Below are positions 27,229 through 36,592 of a DNA stretch of 64,000 nt, piece by piece. The notes under the pieces are model-generated. The model worked only from the letters and a program-made list of their open reading frames with translations, made no database searches and was not told where the DNA came from. How positions within the stretch are numbered: the stretch's first letter is position 1; each line of letters begins with the position of its first letter. The stretch comes from Bacteroidia bacterium (GTDB lineage: Bacteria; Bacteroidota; Bacteroidia; B-17B0; Aurantibacillaceae), in the NCBI GenBank assembly GCA_016787705.1, contig JAEUTP010000004.1, forward strand, positions 43,709-107,708, read 5' to 3'. The position numbers and the translations under genes were made by a program.

Positions 27229-29325
27229 ATGTTAGATACACCCATTGAATATTTAAAAGGTATTGGACCGCAGCGTGCCGAGGTGCTTAAAAAAGAACTT
27301 GGCATTTTTATCTATCGCGATCTGTTAACTTATTATCCATTCAGATATGTTGACCGTACTAAATTTATAAGCATAAAAGAAATTAAGGATGAAACCGAAT
27401 ACGTGCAGATAAGAGGCATTGTAGATAGGTTAGAGATAACAGGTTTAAAGCAGGCCAAACGTTTGGTTGTAGTTTTCAGAGATAATACAGGTACCATGGA
27501 ACTTGTTTTTTTTAAGGGGTATAACTGGATGGCTCAGAAATTACAAACCGGTAAAGAGTATATTGTGTTTGGAAAGCCAACCGAATTTAAAGGACGGTTT
27601 AATTTGGCACATCCTGATATTGATTTGGTAACGGATGATCTTTTAAACCAGCAGTCTGCCTTCCAGGCTGTTTACAATTCTACCGAAAAATTAAAAGTGC
27701 GTGGATTGGATAGTGAAGGAATACGAAAAACTATTCGTGGATTAATAAATCAATTGCAGCCGCAACATCTGGAAGAAACGTTAAGTGATGAAGTAAAATC
27801 AGATCATAAATTAATTGATCGTTATGCTGCTTTCAAACAAATTCATTGCCCCGAAAATGCCCGCCAGTTAAAAGCTGCAGAGTTAAGATTAAAATTTGAT
27901 GAATTATTTTATATACAACTTCGTTTATTAAAATTAAATAAAGTAAGGGCCATAACGGTTCGCGGCTTTGTGTTTAATAAAGTTGGCCCACTGTTTAATG
28001 ATTTTTTTAGTAATCATTTACCTTTTGAATTAACGAATGCGCAAAAGCGTGTGTTAAAAGAAATTCGTTTGGATGTTGGCAGTGGTAGGCAAATGAACCG
28101 TTTGGTACAAGGTGATGTTGGCAGTGGTAAAACAATGGTGGCTTTAATGAGTATGTTATTGGCCATTGATAATGGTTTTCAAAGTTGTTTAATGGCGCCA
28201 ACCGAAATTTTAGCACAGCAACATGCTGTTACTTTTAAAGAAGCTTTAAAACCATTAGGTATTGAAATTGCAATTCTTACAGGTTCAACAAAAACAAAAG
28301 AAAGAAAATTAATTCATACAAAACTATTAAGTGGTGAGCTAAAAATATTAATTGGCACACACGCTTTAATAGAAGATGTTGTACAGTTTAAAAATTTAGG
28401 TTTTGTGGTTATTGATGAGCAGCATCGTTTTGGTGTAGCACAAAGGGCAAAACTCCGCGCAAAAAATACCATGCCACCGCACATGCTTATTATGACGGCA
28501 ACACCCATTCCGCGTACTTTGGCAATGACACTTTACGGAGACCTCGATACAAGTTTAATTGATGAATTGCCACCAGGCCGTAAGCCTATCAAAACCGTTC
28601 ATTTTATGGAAAATCAGCGCTTGAGGGTATATGGTTTTATGCAGGAACAAATTGAATTAGGTCGCCAGGTATATGTTGTTTTTCCCTTAATTAAAGAAAG
28701 TGAGAAAATGGATTATCAAAACCTGCAACAGGGGTATGATAATATTGTTAAAGAGTTTCCGCCACCACATTACCAGGTAAGCATTGTGCATGGTAAACTT
28801 ACCAATGAGCAAAAGGATTTTGAAATGCAACGCTTTGTAAAAGGTGAAACACAAATTATGGTGGCAACAACCGTTATAGAAGTTGGTGTAAATATTCCTA
28901 ACGCCAGCATTATGGTAATTGAAAGCGCCGAGCGTTTTGGACTTTCGCAGCTTCACCAGTTGCGCGGCAGAGTGGGGCGTGGCGCCGAACAAAGTTACTG
29001 CCTGTTGGTTACCGGTTATAAACTGGGTGCCGACAGTAGGTTAAGAATGGAGACCATGGTGCGCACCAATGATGGTTTTGAGATAAGTGAGGTGGATCTT
29101 AAGCTGCGTGGCCCCGGCGATATAGAAGGCACGCAGCAAAGCGGCGTTATGGATCTTAAGCTGGCTAATCTGGCACAAGATGGTCATATTTTACAATTAG
29201 CAAGACAAGCCGCCCAAAGTGTTTTAGATGAAGATGTAAACTTTGATATGCAAAAAAATAAAGTTTACGAAAACCAATTAACAATACAGCAAAAAAACCG
29301 CCCTAACTGGAGTAAGATTGGTTAA
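27229..29325 (+). CDS. recG: ATP-dependent DNA helicase RecG
   Basis: 698 residues from ATG. Order: the N-terminal wedge/OB domain (about 55-150), Walker A GDVGSGKTMVALM, DEQHRFGVAQR (DEAH-like box II), TATPIPRTLA (motif III), VHGKLTNEQKD, VATTVIEVGVNIPNAS and the terminal QLRGRVGRG motif with LRGPGDIEGTQQSG. RecG remodels stalled replication forks and branch-migrates recombination intermediates. Length is typical. GGAATTG precedes the start. Confidence 0.96.
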   Translation: MLDTPIEYLKGIGPQRAEVLKKELGIFIYRDLLTYYPFRYVDRTKFISIKEIKDETEYVQIRGIVDRLEITGLKQAKRLVVVFRDNTGTMELVFFKGYNWMAQKLQTGKEYIVFGKPTEFKGRFNLAHPDIDLVTDDLLNQQSAFQAVYNSTEKLKVRGLDSEGIRKTIRGLINQLQPQHLEETLSDEVKSDHKLIDRYAAFKQIHCPENARQLKAAELRLKFDELFYIQLRLLKLNKVRAITVRGFVFNKVGPLFNDFFSNHLPFELTNAQKRVLKEIRLDVGSGRQMNRLVQGDVGSGKTMVALMSMLLAIDNGFQSCLMAPTEILAQQHAVTFKEALKPLGIEIAILTGSTKTKERKLIHTKLLSGELKILIGTHALIEDVVQFKNLGFVVIDEQHRFGVAQRAKLRAKNTMPPHMLIMTATPIPRTLAMTLYGDLDTSLIDELPPGRKPIKTVHFMENQRLRVYGFMQEQIELGRQVYVVFPLIKESEKMDYQNLQQGYDNIVKEFPPPHYQVSIVHGKLTNEQKDFEMQRFVKGETQIMVATTVIEVGVNIPNASIMVIESAERFGLSQLHQLRGRVGRGAEQSYCLLVTGYKLGADSRLRMETMVRTNDGFEISEVDLKLRGPGDIEGTQQSGVMDLKLANLAQDGHILQLARQAAQSVLDEDVNFDMQKNKVYENQLTIQQKNRPNWSKIG

Positions 29326-29407
29326 AAATTAAACTTTTATTTAATTTTTTACGGGTTGACAGGCAATTTGTCCTAAAGATTGTTTTTGTGTTTTTATTTC
29401 TTAGCTT

Positions 29408-29415
29408 TAGTTTTG
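29408..29415 (+). promoter_or_regulatory. Promoter with start codon six bases downstream
   Basis: TAGTTTTG fits TAnnTTTG and is followed by AAATTT and ATG. Since such promoters fire a few bases after the element, the transcript would be leaderless or nearly so. Confidence 0.5.
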
Positions 29416-29421
29416 AAATTT

Positions 29422-29826
29422 ATGGTTCAAATTAAAATCTACGAAGAAAAAAAGATTGATTTGCCGGAAGCAATTATTCATTGCAGGGCCGATGGAATTG
29501 TTCACGTAGCATTTAAAGAAAAAGCAGAAGTAGATGTTGCACTGCAAAATAAGTTACTAAATATATATCTTGAAATTTGTGCAGATGGAAAGCGCCCGTT
29601 TATTTTTTCAGCCTTAAATGATGTTAACTTTACAAAAGAAGCCCGTGAAAATTCTATTAAAATGGAACCTCTTTTTCCGGGCATTGCAACAGCTTTGGTT
29701 GCAGATTCTGTTGCTTACCGCTTAATTGCAAACTTTTATATTAAAATAAATAAACCAAAAACTCCAAATAAAGTCTTTAAAGATGTTGCTTCTGCCGTGG
29801 AATGGCTAAATGGTTTTATTGAGTGA
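29422..29826 (+). CDS. STAS/SpoIIAA-like domain protein of unknown function
   Basis: 134 residues from ATG (MVQIKIYEEKKIDLPEAIIH). The pattern resembles the SpoIIAA-like fold that occurs as a stand-alone protein in Bacteroidota: IHCRADGIVHVAFK, a helix with LNIYLEICADGKRPFIFS, ALVADSVAYRLIANFYIKINKP and the terminal VASAVEWLNGFIE. The assignment is by overall pattern, not by a diagnostic motif. No export signal is seen. An upstream in-frame start at 29380 would lie across the promoter. Confidence 0.6.
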   Translation: MVQIKIYEEKKIDLPEAIIHCRADGIVHVAFKEKAEVDVALQNKLLNIYLEICADGKRPFIFSALNDVNFTKEARENSIKMEPLFPGIATALVADSVAYRLIANFYIKINKPKTPNKVFKDVASAVEWLNGFIE

Positions 29827-29844
29827 TTATTGCGCTTAATTTTT

Positions 29845-29965
29845 ACCACTAATTACACAAATTTCCACAAACTCAGGCTAACAAAATCAAATTAGTAAAT
29901 ACACAAATCAATTAATTAAAAAAATTATATTTAGTGAAATCAGTGAAATTCGTGACTATTTTAAC
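29845..29965. repeat. Dispersed intergenic repeat of the CACTGATTTCAC type
   Basis: Two half-units are visible: ACCACTAATTACACAAATTTCC and, about 75 bases on, TTTAGTGAAATCAGTGAAATTCGTG, in inverted relation. This resembles intergenic repeats found across many bacteria. Nothing else is seen in 29827-30040. Confidence 0.5.
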
Positions 29966-30044
29966 TCAATAAAAAATCTACAGATGCTCTTGACTGTATT
30001 TAGACATTATCAAAAATTGGAAAACTAACATTTTCTTTTTTTGA

Positions 30045-30165
30045 TCAATAAAGGACACCTTCAGCGCCTTTTTCTTTTAATTTATTGATGATGGAAATAT
30101 AACGAAGTTTACTTTCCTGCTTTATCAATCCTCGTTCTAATTTATTTGAAACTACAACACAAAGA
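30045..30165 (-). pseudogene. Remnant of an aspartate/glutamate racemase family gene
   Basis: The minus strand encodes LERGLIKQESKLRYISIINK and then LKEKGAEGVLY followed by TGA. This matches the racemase segment that normally continues into the catalytic LGCTEI motif (usual form L.RGI.K.ES...Y..II..L...GAEGVILGCTE). The stop falls exactly where that motif should be. Both the N-terminal body and the catalytic Cys region are gone. Confidence 0.6.
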
Positions 30166-30177
30166 TGTTTAAAAACA

Positions 30178-30216
30178 AAATTCCCTGTAAACAATTTGTT
30201 TACAGGGAATTTTAAA
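30178..30216 (-). terminator. Terminator of the OmpA-TSP3 gene
   Basis: Arms AAAATTCCCTGTAAACAA/TTGTTTACAGGGAATTTT are almost continuous, 23 bases beyond the stop. Confidence 0.85.
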
Positions 30217-30238
30217 ATTATAAAGAAATATATTATGG

Positions 30239-31720
30239 TTAGTAAGATGTTTTTAATTCTACCCTTCTGTTTTTAGCTTTACCGGCAGCTGTTTTATTTG
30301 TTGCAACAGGTTGGCTTTCTCCATAACCAATAGCTGTTAAGCGTGATTCTGAAACACCTTTAGAAATTAAATAATTTTTTACGGTGTTAGTTCTTTTTTG
30401 AGAAAGCTCTTGGTTGTAAGCATCGTCTCCATCGCTGTCTGTATGACCTTCTACTGTTAAGTTTACACCATCGTAACGCTGTAAAATTGCTGCAAGGTCA
30501 TCTAATTGTGAGTTTGAGATCAGTTTTAATTTATCACTGTTGGTTTCAAAATAAATTTTACTCGCAATAACATTAATTCTTAAAACATCTTCTTTTGCCA
30601 TTTCTGCACAACCTTTGTTATTGATCGTTCCTTTAACTGTTGGGCAATGATCTTCGTTATCGGCTACACCATCACCATCTGTATCAGGACAACCTTTAAA
30701 AGCCATGATACCTGCTTTATCAGGGCAAACGTCTTCTTCGTTTACCACACCATCTTTATCATTATCTAAAGTACAACCTGTTGCATCAACCTTATAACCT
30801 GTTTTTGTGCCAGGGCATTTATCATCAATATCTACAACACCATCTTTATCAGTATCAGGACACCCACCCATGTTTACTAAACCAAAAACTTCAGGGCAAC
30901 GATCTTCTTTATCGGTAATACCGTCCAGATCTTTATCAGGGCAACCATTTAAAGATGATAAACCCGAAACATCCACACATTTATCAAGGTAATCGGCAAC
31001 GCCGTCACCATCACGGTCAAGCGGGCAACCTAATGCATCTACGCCAACACCTGTAGGTGTGCCGGGACATTTATCCTTTTTATCAGACACACCATCATTG
31101 TCAGAATCCTTCTTTTTACCTAAATTAAAAGTTAAACCTGCACTGTGATATAGCAGCATATCGTTATCGCCATTTGCGTTAACGTGATCAATATTATCTG
31201 TACTGGTGTACATAAATGACTCCTGTAATCTTAAAGCCACCACCGGACCCATATTAATTACTAAGCCACCACCGGCCGTTGGTACAGAGAATTCGAAGCG
31301 CTCATGTTTAATGGCATAAACCGCTTCGTACCATACAACGCCGGCACCTGCCATAATAAAAGGGCGTATAACTGCATTTGGTTTTGTTAAATAAAAATTC
31401 AATAACAAGTTAGAGGTATTGTGACGAACTAAAAAGTTATTTGGTTTTTCAAGCGTGTTAACGGTGTTGTGGTCAATATAACCAACTTCACCTCTTGTAA
31501 AAAATAAAGAGGCATCGAAGTGTTTTCCCAAATAACGACTTAGCGATAAAGCTGCATGGCCATAAAAAGCCTGGTCTGAGCGGTAAAAATCGTTTCCTAT
31601 ATCACCGCTATACTGGATCAATCCTCCGTGAGCGCCAACGCTCCACTTTTTTTCTTCTGTTTGAGAATATGTGCTTAGTGCTGTTAAACCAAGGGCACAT
31701 ATAAGTAATAATTTTTTCAT
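30239..31720 (-). CDS. OmpA-family outer-membrane protein with thrombospondin type 3 repeats
   Basis: 493 residues: signal peptide (to TYSQ), an N-terminal barrel (about 22-205, KWSVGAHGGLIQYSGDIG), calcium-type TSP3 repeats (about 207-370, DNDGVSDKKDKCPGTPTGV and similar, about seven DxDxDGxxD units) and a C-terminal OmpA domain (about 385-493, NLTVEGHTDSDGDDAYN and ENTVKNYL/KNRRVEL-type motifs). It anchors the outer membrane to peptidoglycan, and the TSP3 repeats form a rigid Ca-binding stalk. It is monocistronic with its own terminator. Confidence 0.92.
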   Translation of the reverse strand: MKKLLLICALGLTALSTYSQTEEKKWSVGAHGGLIQYSGDIGNDFYRSDQAFYGHAALSLSRYLGKHFDASLFFTRGEVGYIDHNTVNTLEKPNNFLVRHNTSNLLLNFYLTKPNAVIRPFIMAGAGVVWYEAVYAIKHERFEFSVPTAGGGLVINMGPVVALRLQESFMYTSTDNIDHVNANGDNDMLLYHSAGLTFNLGKKKDSDNDGVSDKKDKCPGTPTGVGVDALGCPLDRDGDGVADYLDKCVDVSGLSSLNGCPDKDLDGITDKEDRCPEVFGLVNMGGCPDTDKDGVVDIDDKCPGTKTGYKVDATGCTLDNDKDGVVNEEDVCPDKAGIMAFKGCPDTDGDGVADNEDHCPTVKGTINNKGCAEMAKEDVLRINVIASKIYFETNSDKLKLISNSQLDDLAAILQRYDGVNLTVEGHTDSDGDDAYNQELSQKRTNTVKNYLISKGVSESRLTAIGYGESQPVATNKTAAGKAKNRRVELKTSY

Positions 31721-31941
31721 GGGTACTATGTTTTAGTTTATGTTTTAATAAACCTTTAACAGAATTGTGTCCGTTAAAAAAAGGTTGAGTGAGGTGGCCT
31801 GAAAACCTTTACAGGTATGTATAGGGGAAATACTGAACTTAAAAAGAAAAGGCTACAAATAATAAACTTCGTTTAATGCTTACCTCAAAGTGAGGAAGTT
31901 AATACATACGTTCAGTAAAAAAATATTAAAAATTATATTGA

Positions 31942-33213
31942 TCAGTACCCGTACTTTTCTTTCCACAATTTTTTTAGATAATTTCTTTGTTCCTGTTCGC
32001 GGGCATTATTGCCGGGATCATATAATTTGCTCTCTGCAATTTGCTCCGGTAAAAATTCCTGTTCAATAAAATTATTTTCATAGGAGTGAGCATATTTATA
32101 ATCTTTACCATAGTTTAAATCCTTCATTAATTTGGTAGGGGCATTTCTTAATTGCAAAGGAACGGGTAGATCGCCGGTTTTATCAACCAGGGCAGAAGCG
32201 GCATCAATTGCCATATAGCTGGCATTGCTTTTAGCACTGCATGCTAAATAAGTTACGCACTGACTTAATATAATTCTTGATTCGGGCATGCCAATAACAT
32301 TTACCGCACTAAAACAATTGTTGGCAAGCAGTAAAGCGTTAGGATTGGCATTGCCAATATCTTCGCTGGCAAGAATTAAAAGCCTGCGTGCAATAAATAA
32401 AGGATCTTCCCCACCCTTTAACATGCGCGCCAGATAATATACAGCAGCGTTTGGATCACTGCCGCGGATAGATTTTATAAAGGCGGAAATAATATCATAA
32501 TGTTGTTCGCCGCTTTTATCATATAACGCTAAATTTTGTTGTATTACAGTAAGCACTAGCTCATTTGTAATTTCAATTGCGCCATCCGGGGCGCTGTTTG
32601 CAACAATCTCTAAAGCGTTTAATAACTTGCGTGCATCACCACCGCTAACTCTTAATAATGCTTCGTGTTCTTTTATTACAATATTTTTTGTTTTTAAAAA
32701 TTCATCATTTTTTGTAGCATTGGTAAAAAGCTCTACCAACTCTTGCTCTTCCAAATTTTTAAGAACGTAAATCTGGCAGCGCGATAGAAGAGCGGGAATT
32801 ACTTCAAAAGAAGGATTTTCAGTGGTAGCGCCAATAAGTGTTACTACACCTTTTTCTACGGCTCCTAATAATGAATCTTGTTGCGATTTACTAAAACGAT
32901 GAATCTCATCAATAAAAAGAACGGGTTTATTTTGATTAAAAATATTATTGTCTGATGCTCTTTCTAAAACTTCTCTTACTTCTTTTACTCCGCTGTTAAT
33001 AGCGCTTAGGTGAAAAAAAGGTCTTTTTAATTCGTTTGCAATGATTAATGCCAGCGATGTTTTGCCAACACCTGGTGGCCCCCAAAAAATAATAGAGGGT
33101 AATAAGTTTTGACTAATAGCCTTGCGTAAGGCGCTGCCCTGGCCAATAATATGTTGTTGACCAATATATTGATCGAGAGTTTTGGGGCGCATGCGTTCGG
33201 CTAATGGTTGCAT
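31942..33213 (-). CDS. rarA: Replication-associated recombination protein A (MgsA/RarA ATPase)
   Basis: 423 residues, typical. [20 protein letters not shown] starts the clamp-loader-like AAA+ domain. Walker A GPPGVGKT is at about 45-52 and Walker [15 protein letters not shown] follows. [10 protein letters not shown] is sensor 1, and [10 protein letters not shown] follows. The C-terminal part has [13 protein letters not shown] and [17 protein letters not shown], the tetramerisation region. RarA acts at stalled forks with SSB. It stands alone between divergent or unrelated genes. Confidence 0.95.
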   Translation of the reverse strand: MQPLAERMRPKTLDQYIGQQHIIGQGSALRKAISQNLLPSIIFWGPPGVGKTSLALIIANELKRPFFHLSAINSGVKEVREVLERASDNNIFNQNKPVLFIDEIHRFSKSQQDSLLGAVEKGVVTLIGATTENPSFEVIPALLSRCQIYVLKNLEEQELVELFTNATKNDEFLKTKNIVIKEHEALLRVSGGDARKLLNALEIVANSAPDGAIEITNELVLTVIQQNLALYDKSGEQHYDIISAFIKSIRGSDPNAAVYYLARMLKGGEDPLFIARRLLILASEDIGNANPNALLLANNCFSAVNVIGMPESRIILSQCVTYLACSAKSNASYMAIDAASALVDKTGDLPVPLQLRNAPTKLMKDLNYGKDYKYAHSYENNFIEQEFLPEQIAESKLYDPGNNAREQEQRNYLKKLWKEKYGY

Positions 33214-33353
33214 TTTTGTTAATTATTTTTAACGGTTAAATAAGCAATAATTTCTTATTTTTACGAATAGGAAAAGTACCAAGATAAAACTGTTTTACAA
33301 GCAGGGTTTATTAAAAACTTTTAAGCTCTAACAACTAAGTTTAAAAATAGATC

Positions 33354-33875
33354 ATGAACAACAAGAAAATATTTTCACTATCAGGTTTAACATTAGGTAT
33401 CATTTTAATAATGGGTTTAGCGTTTAAAGCAGAAAAAGATCCTTTGCACAAGCGTAAGTTCAATATTAATATTACAGAAGTAAAAGATGGTGTTGCCGGA
33501 AAAAAATCAGTAATGGATGAGATCGAATTTAAAGATGGAAAATTATTCAGTAATTTTTTATTTGATAAGTATCAATATAAATGGTTAAAGTACCGTATTA
33601 ATAAAGATTCTATTTATACAGATTCAACAGATACAGAAGTTCGCCAGTTAGATGTTGAAGCAACTGTGACTGATGATAAAGATAATACCATTATGATAAA
33701 TTTTATAAATATTGAATGGGATATTGAAGGCACTATTAAAATGACCAAAAGTGATAAGCCTAAGAAGTATTACGATTTTGCGGGCCGTGAAAAAGGTGGT
33801 AAACCAAAAAAACCAAAGAAAGATAAGAACGGCAATGTTATTGATGCGCCGAAGATGGAAGGCGAACAAAAGTAA
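33354..33875 (+). CDS. Hypothetical exported lipocalin-like protein
   Basis: 173 residues. An N-terminal hydrophobic segment (ISLSGLTLGIILIMGLAFK region) serves as signal or anchor. A beta-rich domain follows, including DEIEFKDGKLFSNFLFDKYQYKWLKY, VEATVTDDKDNTIMINFINIEW and IEGTIKM, ending in a Lys-rich tail (KGGKPKKPKKDKNGN). The pattern suggests a small beta-barrel, but no family is recognised and no neighbour indicates a function. Confidence 0.6.
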   Translation: MNNKKIFSLSGLTLGIILIMGLAFKAEKDPLHKRKFNINITEVKDGVAGKKSVMDEIEFKDGKLFSNFLFDKYQYKWLKYRINKDSIYTDSTDTEVRQLDVEATVTDDKDNTIMINFINIEWDIEGTIKMTKSDKPKKYYDFAGREKGGKPKKPKKDKNGNVIDAPKMEGEQK

Positions 33876-34045
33876 CAATAGCCTGCTATTCTCTAACAAG
33901 TATTTATCTGCTAGATAGTTATTACTTGTATTACTTTTAAAAAATTATACTTAACCTGATTGATTTTAACATTACTTGTCAAATGTATTTGTAAGGTTTT
34001 ATTGTTGTTATCGTATATATGTGTAACCAATAAGAGTTAAACTAA

Positions 34046-34732
34046 ATGAAAAAAGTAAAAACATATTTCAGGTCAGCAACAACTTTTGTTGCAGCTATTT
34101 TTTTTATGGTGGCCTGCACACAGGCATCTAACCCAAATAAAGTAATTATGAATATAGAAACAAATACAAGCCCTGTAAATATTCACGCCAGCAACCAGGG
34201 CATGGACACTGCTACTTTTGGTGCAGGTTGTTTTTGGTGTGTAGAAGCAGTCTTTCAACGTGTGGAAGGCGTTGTAAGTGTAAAGAGCGGTTATGCCGGT
34301 GGAACGGTTAAAAACCCTTCATATAAAGAAGTATGTAATGGTACAACAGGCCATGCCGAAGTTTGCCAGATAATTTTTGATAAAAGTAAGGTAACGTACG
34401 ATGTATTATTAGAAGTGTTTTGGAAAACGCACGATCCAACCACTTTAAATTACCAGGGTAACGATCATGGCACGCAATACCGTTCGGTTGTTTTTTATCA
34501 TAACGAAGAACAAAAACAATTAGCCGAAAAATATAAGAAACAAATTAACGATGAAAAGGCTTATCCAAATCCTATTGTAACAGAAATTGTTCCTTATAAT
34601 AATTATTATGAAGCTGAAAAATATCATCAGAATTATTACAATCAGAATGGAAGCGAAGGTTATTGCAGATATGTGATCCAGCCTAAAGTAGAGAAATTTG
34701 AAAAGATATTTAAAGATAAAATGAAGAAATAA
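34046..34732 (+). CDS. msrA: Peptide-methionine (S)-S-oxide reductase, lipoprotein form
   Basis: 228 residues. A signal with lipobox MVAC (Cys about 24) is followed by a short linker and the MsrA domain with catalytic GCFWC (61-65), RVEGVVSVKSGYAGG, GHAEVCQIIFD, FWKTHDPTTLNYQGNDHGTQYRS and YHQNYYN. It reduces methionine-S-sulfoxide in proteins. The lipobox puts this copy in the envelope, where it would repair oxidised exported proteins. The resolving electron donor is not encoded nearby. Confidence 0.93.
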   Translation: MKKVKTYFRSATTFVAAIFFMVACTQASNPNKVIMNIETNTSPVNIHASNQGMDTATFGAGCFWCVEAVFQRVEGVVSVKSGYAGGTVKNPSYKEVCNGTTGHAEVCQIIFDKSKVTYDVLLEVFWKTHDPTTLNYQGNDHGTQYRSVVFYHNEEQKQLAEKYKKQINDEKAYPNPIVTEIVPYNNYYEAEKYHQNYYNQNGSEGYCRYVIQPKVEKFEKIFKDKMKK

Positions 34733-34740
34733 AAAAATAA

Positions 34741-34770
34741 AAAAGGCGGAGAAAATTTTCTCCGCCTTTT
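34741..34770. terminator. Bidirectional terminator between msrA and efp
   Basis: A perfect 30-base palindrome (AAAAGGCGGAGAAAA and its complement) lies between convergent genes, with A and T runs on both sides. Confidence 0.9.
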
Positions 34771-34787
34771 TAGTATTATCTATAAAT

Positions 34788-34838
34788 GTCTCGACTACGC
34801 TCGACATGACATGTCATCCTGAGCCTGTCGAAGGATTA
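34788..34838. repeat. Dispersed intergenic repeat (GTCATCCTGAGCCTGTCGAAGG type)
   Basis: TCTCGACTACGCTCGACATGA is followed directly by CATCCTGAGCCTGTCGAAGG. I recognise this as a common intergenic repeat unit of Bacteroidota genomes. It lies downstream of efp. Confidence 0.6.
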
Positions 34839-35399
34839 CTTCTTAATTCTCTCCACGTAATCGCCAGTACGTGTATCAATTTTCACCCAATCACCTTCAT
34901 TAAAAAATAATGGTACGCGAATTTCGGTTCCTGTATCTAAGGTCGCGTTTTTTAAAGTGTTAGTGGCAGTATCGCCTTTTAAGCCCGGTTCCGTATAAGT
35001 AATTTGCGCTTCAATAAATGTTGGTGCTTCTGCAATAATAGCTTCGTCACCTTCAAAGCTCACTTTTACTTCCATACCTTCTTTTAAGAAACGGCCACTA
35101 TCTCCAAACATTAGCATCGGAATATGTACCTGTTCAAAATTTTCGTTATCCATTACAACCGCAAATTCTCCTTCGGTGTAAATGAATTGCATCATTTTGT
35201 ATTCTACACGAACTACTTCTACGCTTTCACCACTTCTAAAACGGTTCTCGGTTTGTTTACCATTTTTTAAGTTGCGCATTTTTGCCTGGTAAAAAGCACG
35301 TAAGTTACCCGGTGTACGGTGTTGGTACTCCATTATCTGAACTAGTTCGCCATTAAATCTGATGATCGATCCTACGTTAATGTCTCCTGTGTCTGCCAT
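34836..35399 (-). CDS. efp: Elongation factor P, variant loop without lysine
   Basis: 187 residues, normal length, with the KOW-like N-terminal domain and two OB domains (NTLKNATLDTGTEIRVPLFFNEGDWVKIDTRTGDYVER at the end). EF-P binds between the P and E sites of the ribosome and relieves stalling at polyproline. The domain I loop reads HRTPGNLRAF (27-36). Against the E. coli-type PGKGQAF loop, the modified Lys34 is replaced by Asn32, with an Arg two residues on. The usual beta-lysylation target is therefore absent. Related loops occur in some other Bacteroidota, as I recall. Confidence 0.93.
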   Translation of the reverse strand: MADTGDINVGSIIRFNGELVQIMEYQHRTPGNLRAFYQAKMRNLKNGKQTENRFRSGESVEVVRVEYKMMQFIYTEGEFAVVMDNENFEQVHIPMLMFGDSGRFLKEGMEVKVSFEGDEAIIAEAPTFIEAQITYTEPGLKGDTATNTLKNATLDTGTEIRVPLFFNEGDWVKIDTRTGDYVERIKK

Positions 35400-35441
35400 T
35401 TTTGTATTAATTAAAGATTATAAATTATAGATTAAAAATTA

Positions 35442-36416
35442 TTAAGCTTCTGTTTCTACCGAAAGATCATGAACAACACCCATTGCAGAAAATTTATCTA
35501 TCCTTTGAGTTATTCTTTCTTCAGCATCCATTTTATTTAAAGTTGCAAGATGTTTTAAGATCTCTTGTTTTACTGTTGCAAAAACTGCTTCATGATCGCG
35601 GTGCGCGCCTCCTAAAGGTTCTGCAATTACGCCATCTATCAATTTGTTCTTATTCATATCATAAGAGGTCAATTTTAAAGCTTCAGCTGCCTGCTCTTTA
35701 AAGCTCCAGCTGCGCCATAAAATAGATGAGCACGACTCAGGCGAAATTACCGAGTACCAGGTATTTTCCAACATTAATACTTTATCACCAATGCCAATAC
35801 CTAGAGCTCCACCGCTGGCACCTTCGCCAATAATGATACAAATTACAGGCACTTTTAATTGCGCCATTTCCAGTAAATTTTTGGCAATAGCTTCGCCTTG
35901 TCCGCGCTCCTCAGCTTCTAAGCCAGGGTAAGCACCAGGTGTATCAATAAACGTAACAATAGGTTTGTTAAATTTTTCTGCAAGCTTCATAAGGCGTAAT
36001 GCCTTGCGGTAACCCTCGGGGTTAGCCATTCCAAAACGGCGTATTTGGCGCATTTTAGTATTTATACCTTTTTGCTGACCAATAAACATAACTGTTTGCC
36101 CATCAATTTCACCAAAACCTCCAACCATTGCTTTATCATCACCCACGGTTCTGTCGCCATGTAATTCCATAAATGTTTTATTAGAAACAGAATCAATATA
36201 AGCTAAAGTGTAGGGTCTTTCCGGGTGACGGCTTACCTGCACGCGTTGCCATGGGGTAAGGTTAGAGTAAAGTTCTCTGGTTTTATCTTTAATATGATTT
36301 TCCAGTTCCTTGATCTTCTCACTCAGGTCAACCTTGCTTTTAGAAGCAACTTCTTTAAGTTTGGTAATCTCTTCCTCTAAATCCTGGATAGGTTTTTCAA
36401 AATCCAAATAGACCAT
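35442..36416 (-). CDS. accA: Acetyl-CoA carboxylase carboxyltransferase subunit alpha
   Basis: 324 residues, typical. The N-terminal helical segment ([18 protein letters not shown]) precedes the crotonase-fold core. That core includes [70 protein letters not shown] and [16 protein letters not shown]. With AccD it transfers the carboxyl group from biotin to acetyl-CoA in fatty-acid synthesis. It lies upstream of efp, 42 bases apart on the same strand, and may be cotranscribed. Confidence 0.96.
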   Translation of the reverse strand: MVYLDFEKPIQDLEEEITKLKEVASKSKVDLSEKIKELENHIKDKTRELYSNLTPWQRVQVSRHPERPYTLAYIDSVSNKTFMELHGDRTVGDDKAMVGGFGEIDGQTVMFIGQQKGINTKMRQIRRFGMANPEGYRKALRLMKLAEKFNKPIVTFIDTPGAYPGLEAEERGQGEAIAKNLLEMAQLKVPVICIIIGEGASGGALGIGIGDKVLMLENTWYSVISPESCSSILWRSWSFKEQAAEALKLTSYDMNKNKLIDGVIAEPLGGAHRDHEAVFATVKQEILKHLATLNKMDAEERITQRIDKFSAMGVVHDLSVETEA

Positions 36417-36517
36417 ATTTTGTAAATTTAGTTAGGCTGCAAAGATAAGGTTTTTTAAAAAACCACCATTTTTATTATCAAATCATTAAATTGTTGATGT
36501 TTTAGAAAATTTTAGCT

Positions 36518-36525
36518 TAATTTTG
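36518..36525 (+). promoter_or_regulatory. Promoter of the CCxGKC small-protein gene
   Basis: TAATTTTG is an exact TAnnTTTG, with TTG 21 bases upstream (36494-36496). Transcription should begin near 36530, inside the open frame that carries the hydrophobic N-terminus. Confidence 0.6.
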
Positions 36526-36592
36526 ACCTATCAAACTTATTTGTTACATATTTCTTATATCTGTTCTATTCTCTCTTTATGCCAGATTAGAG

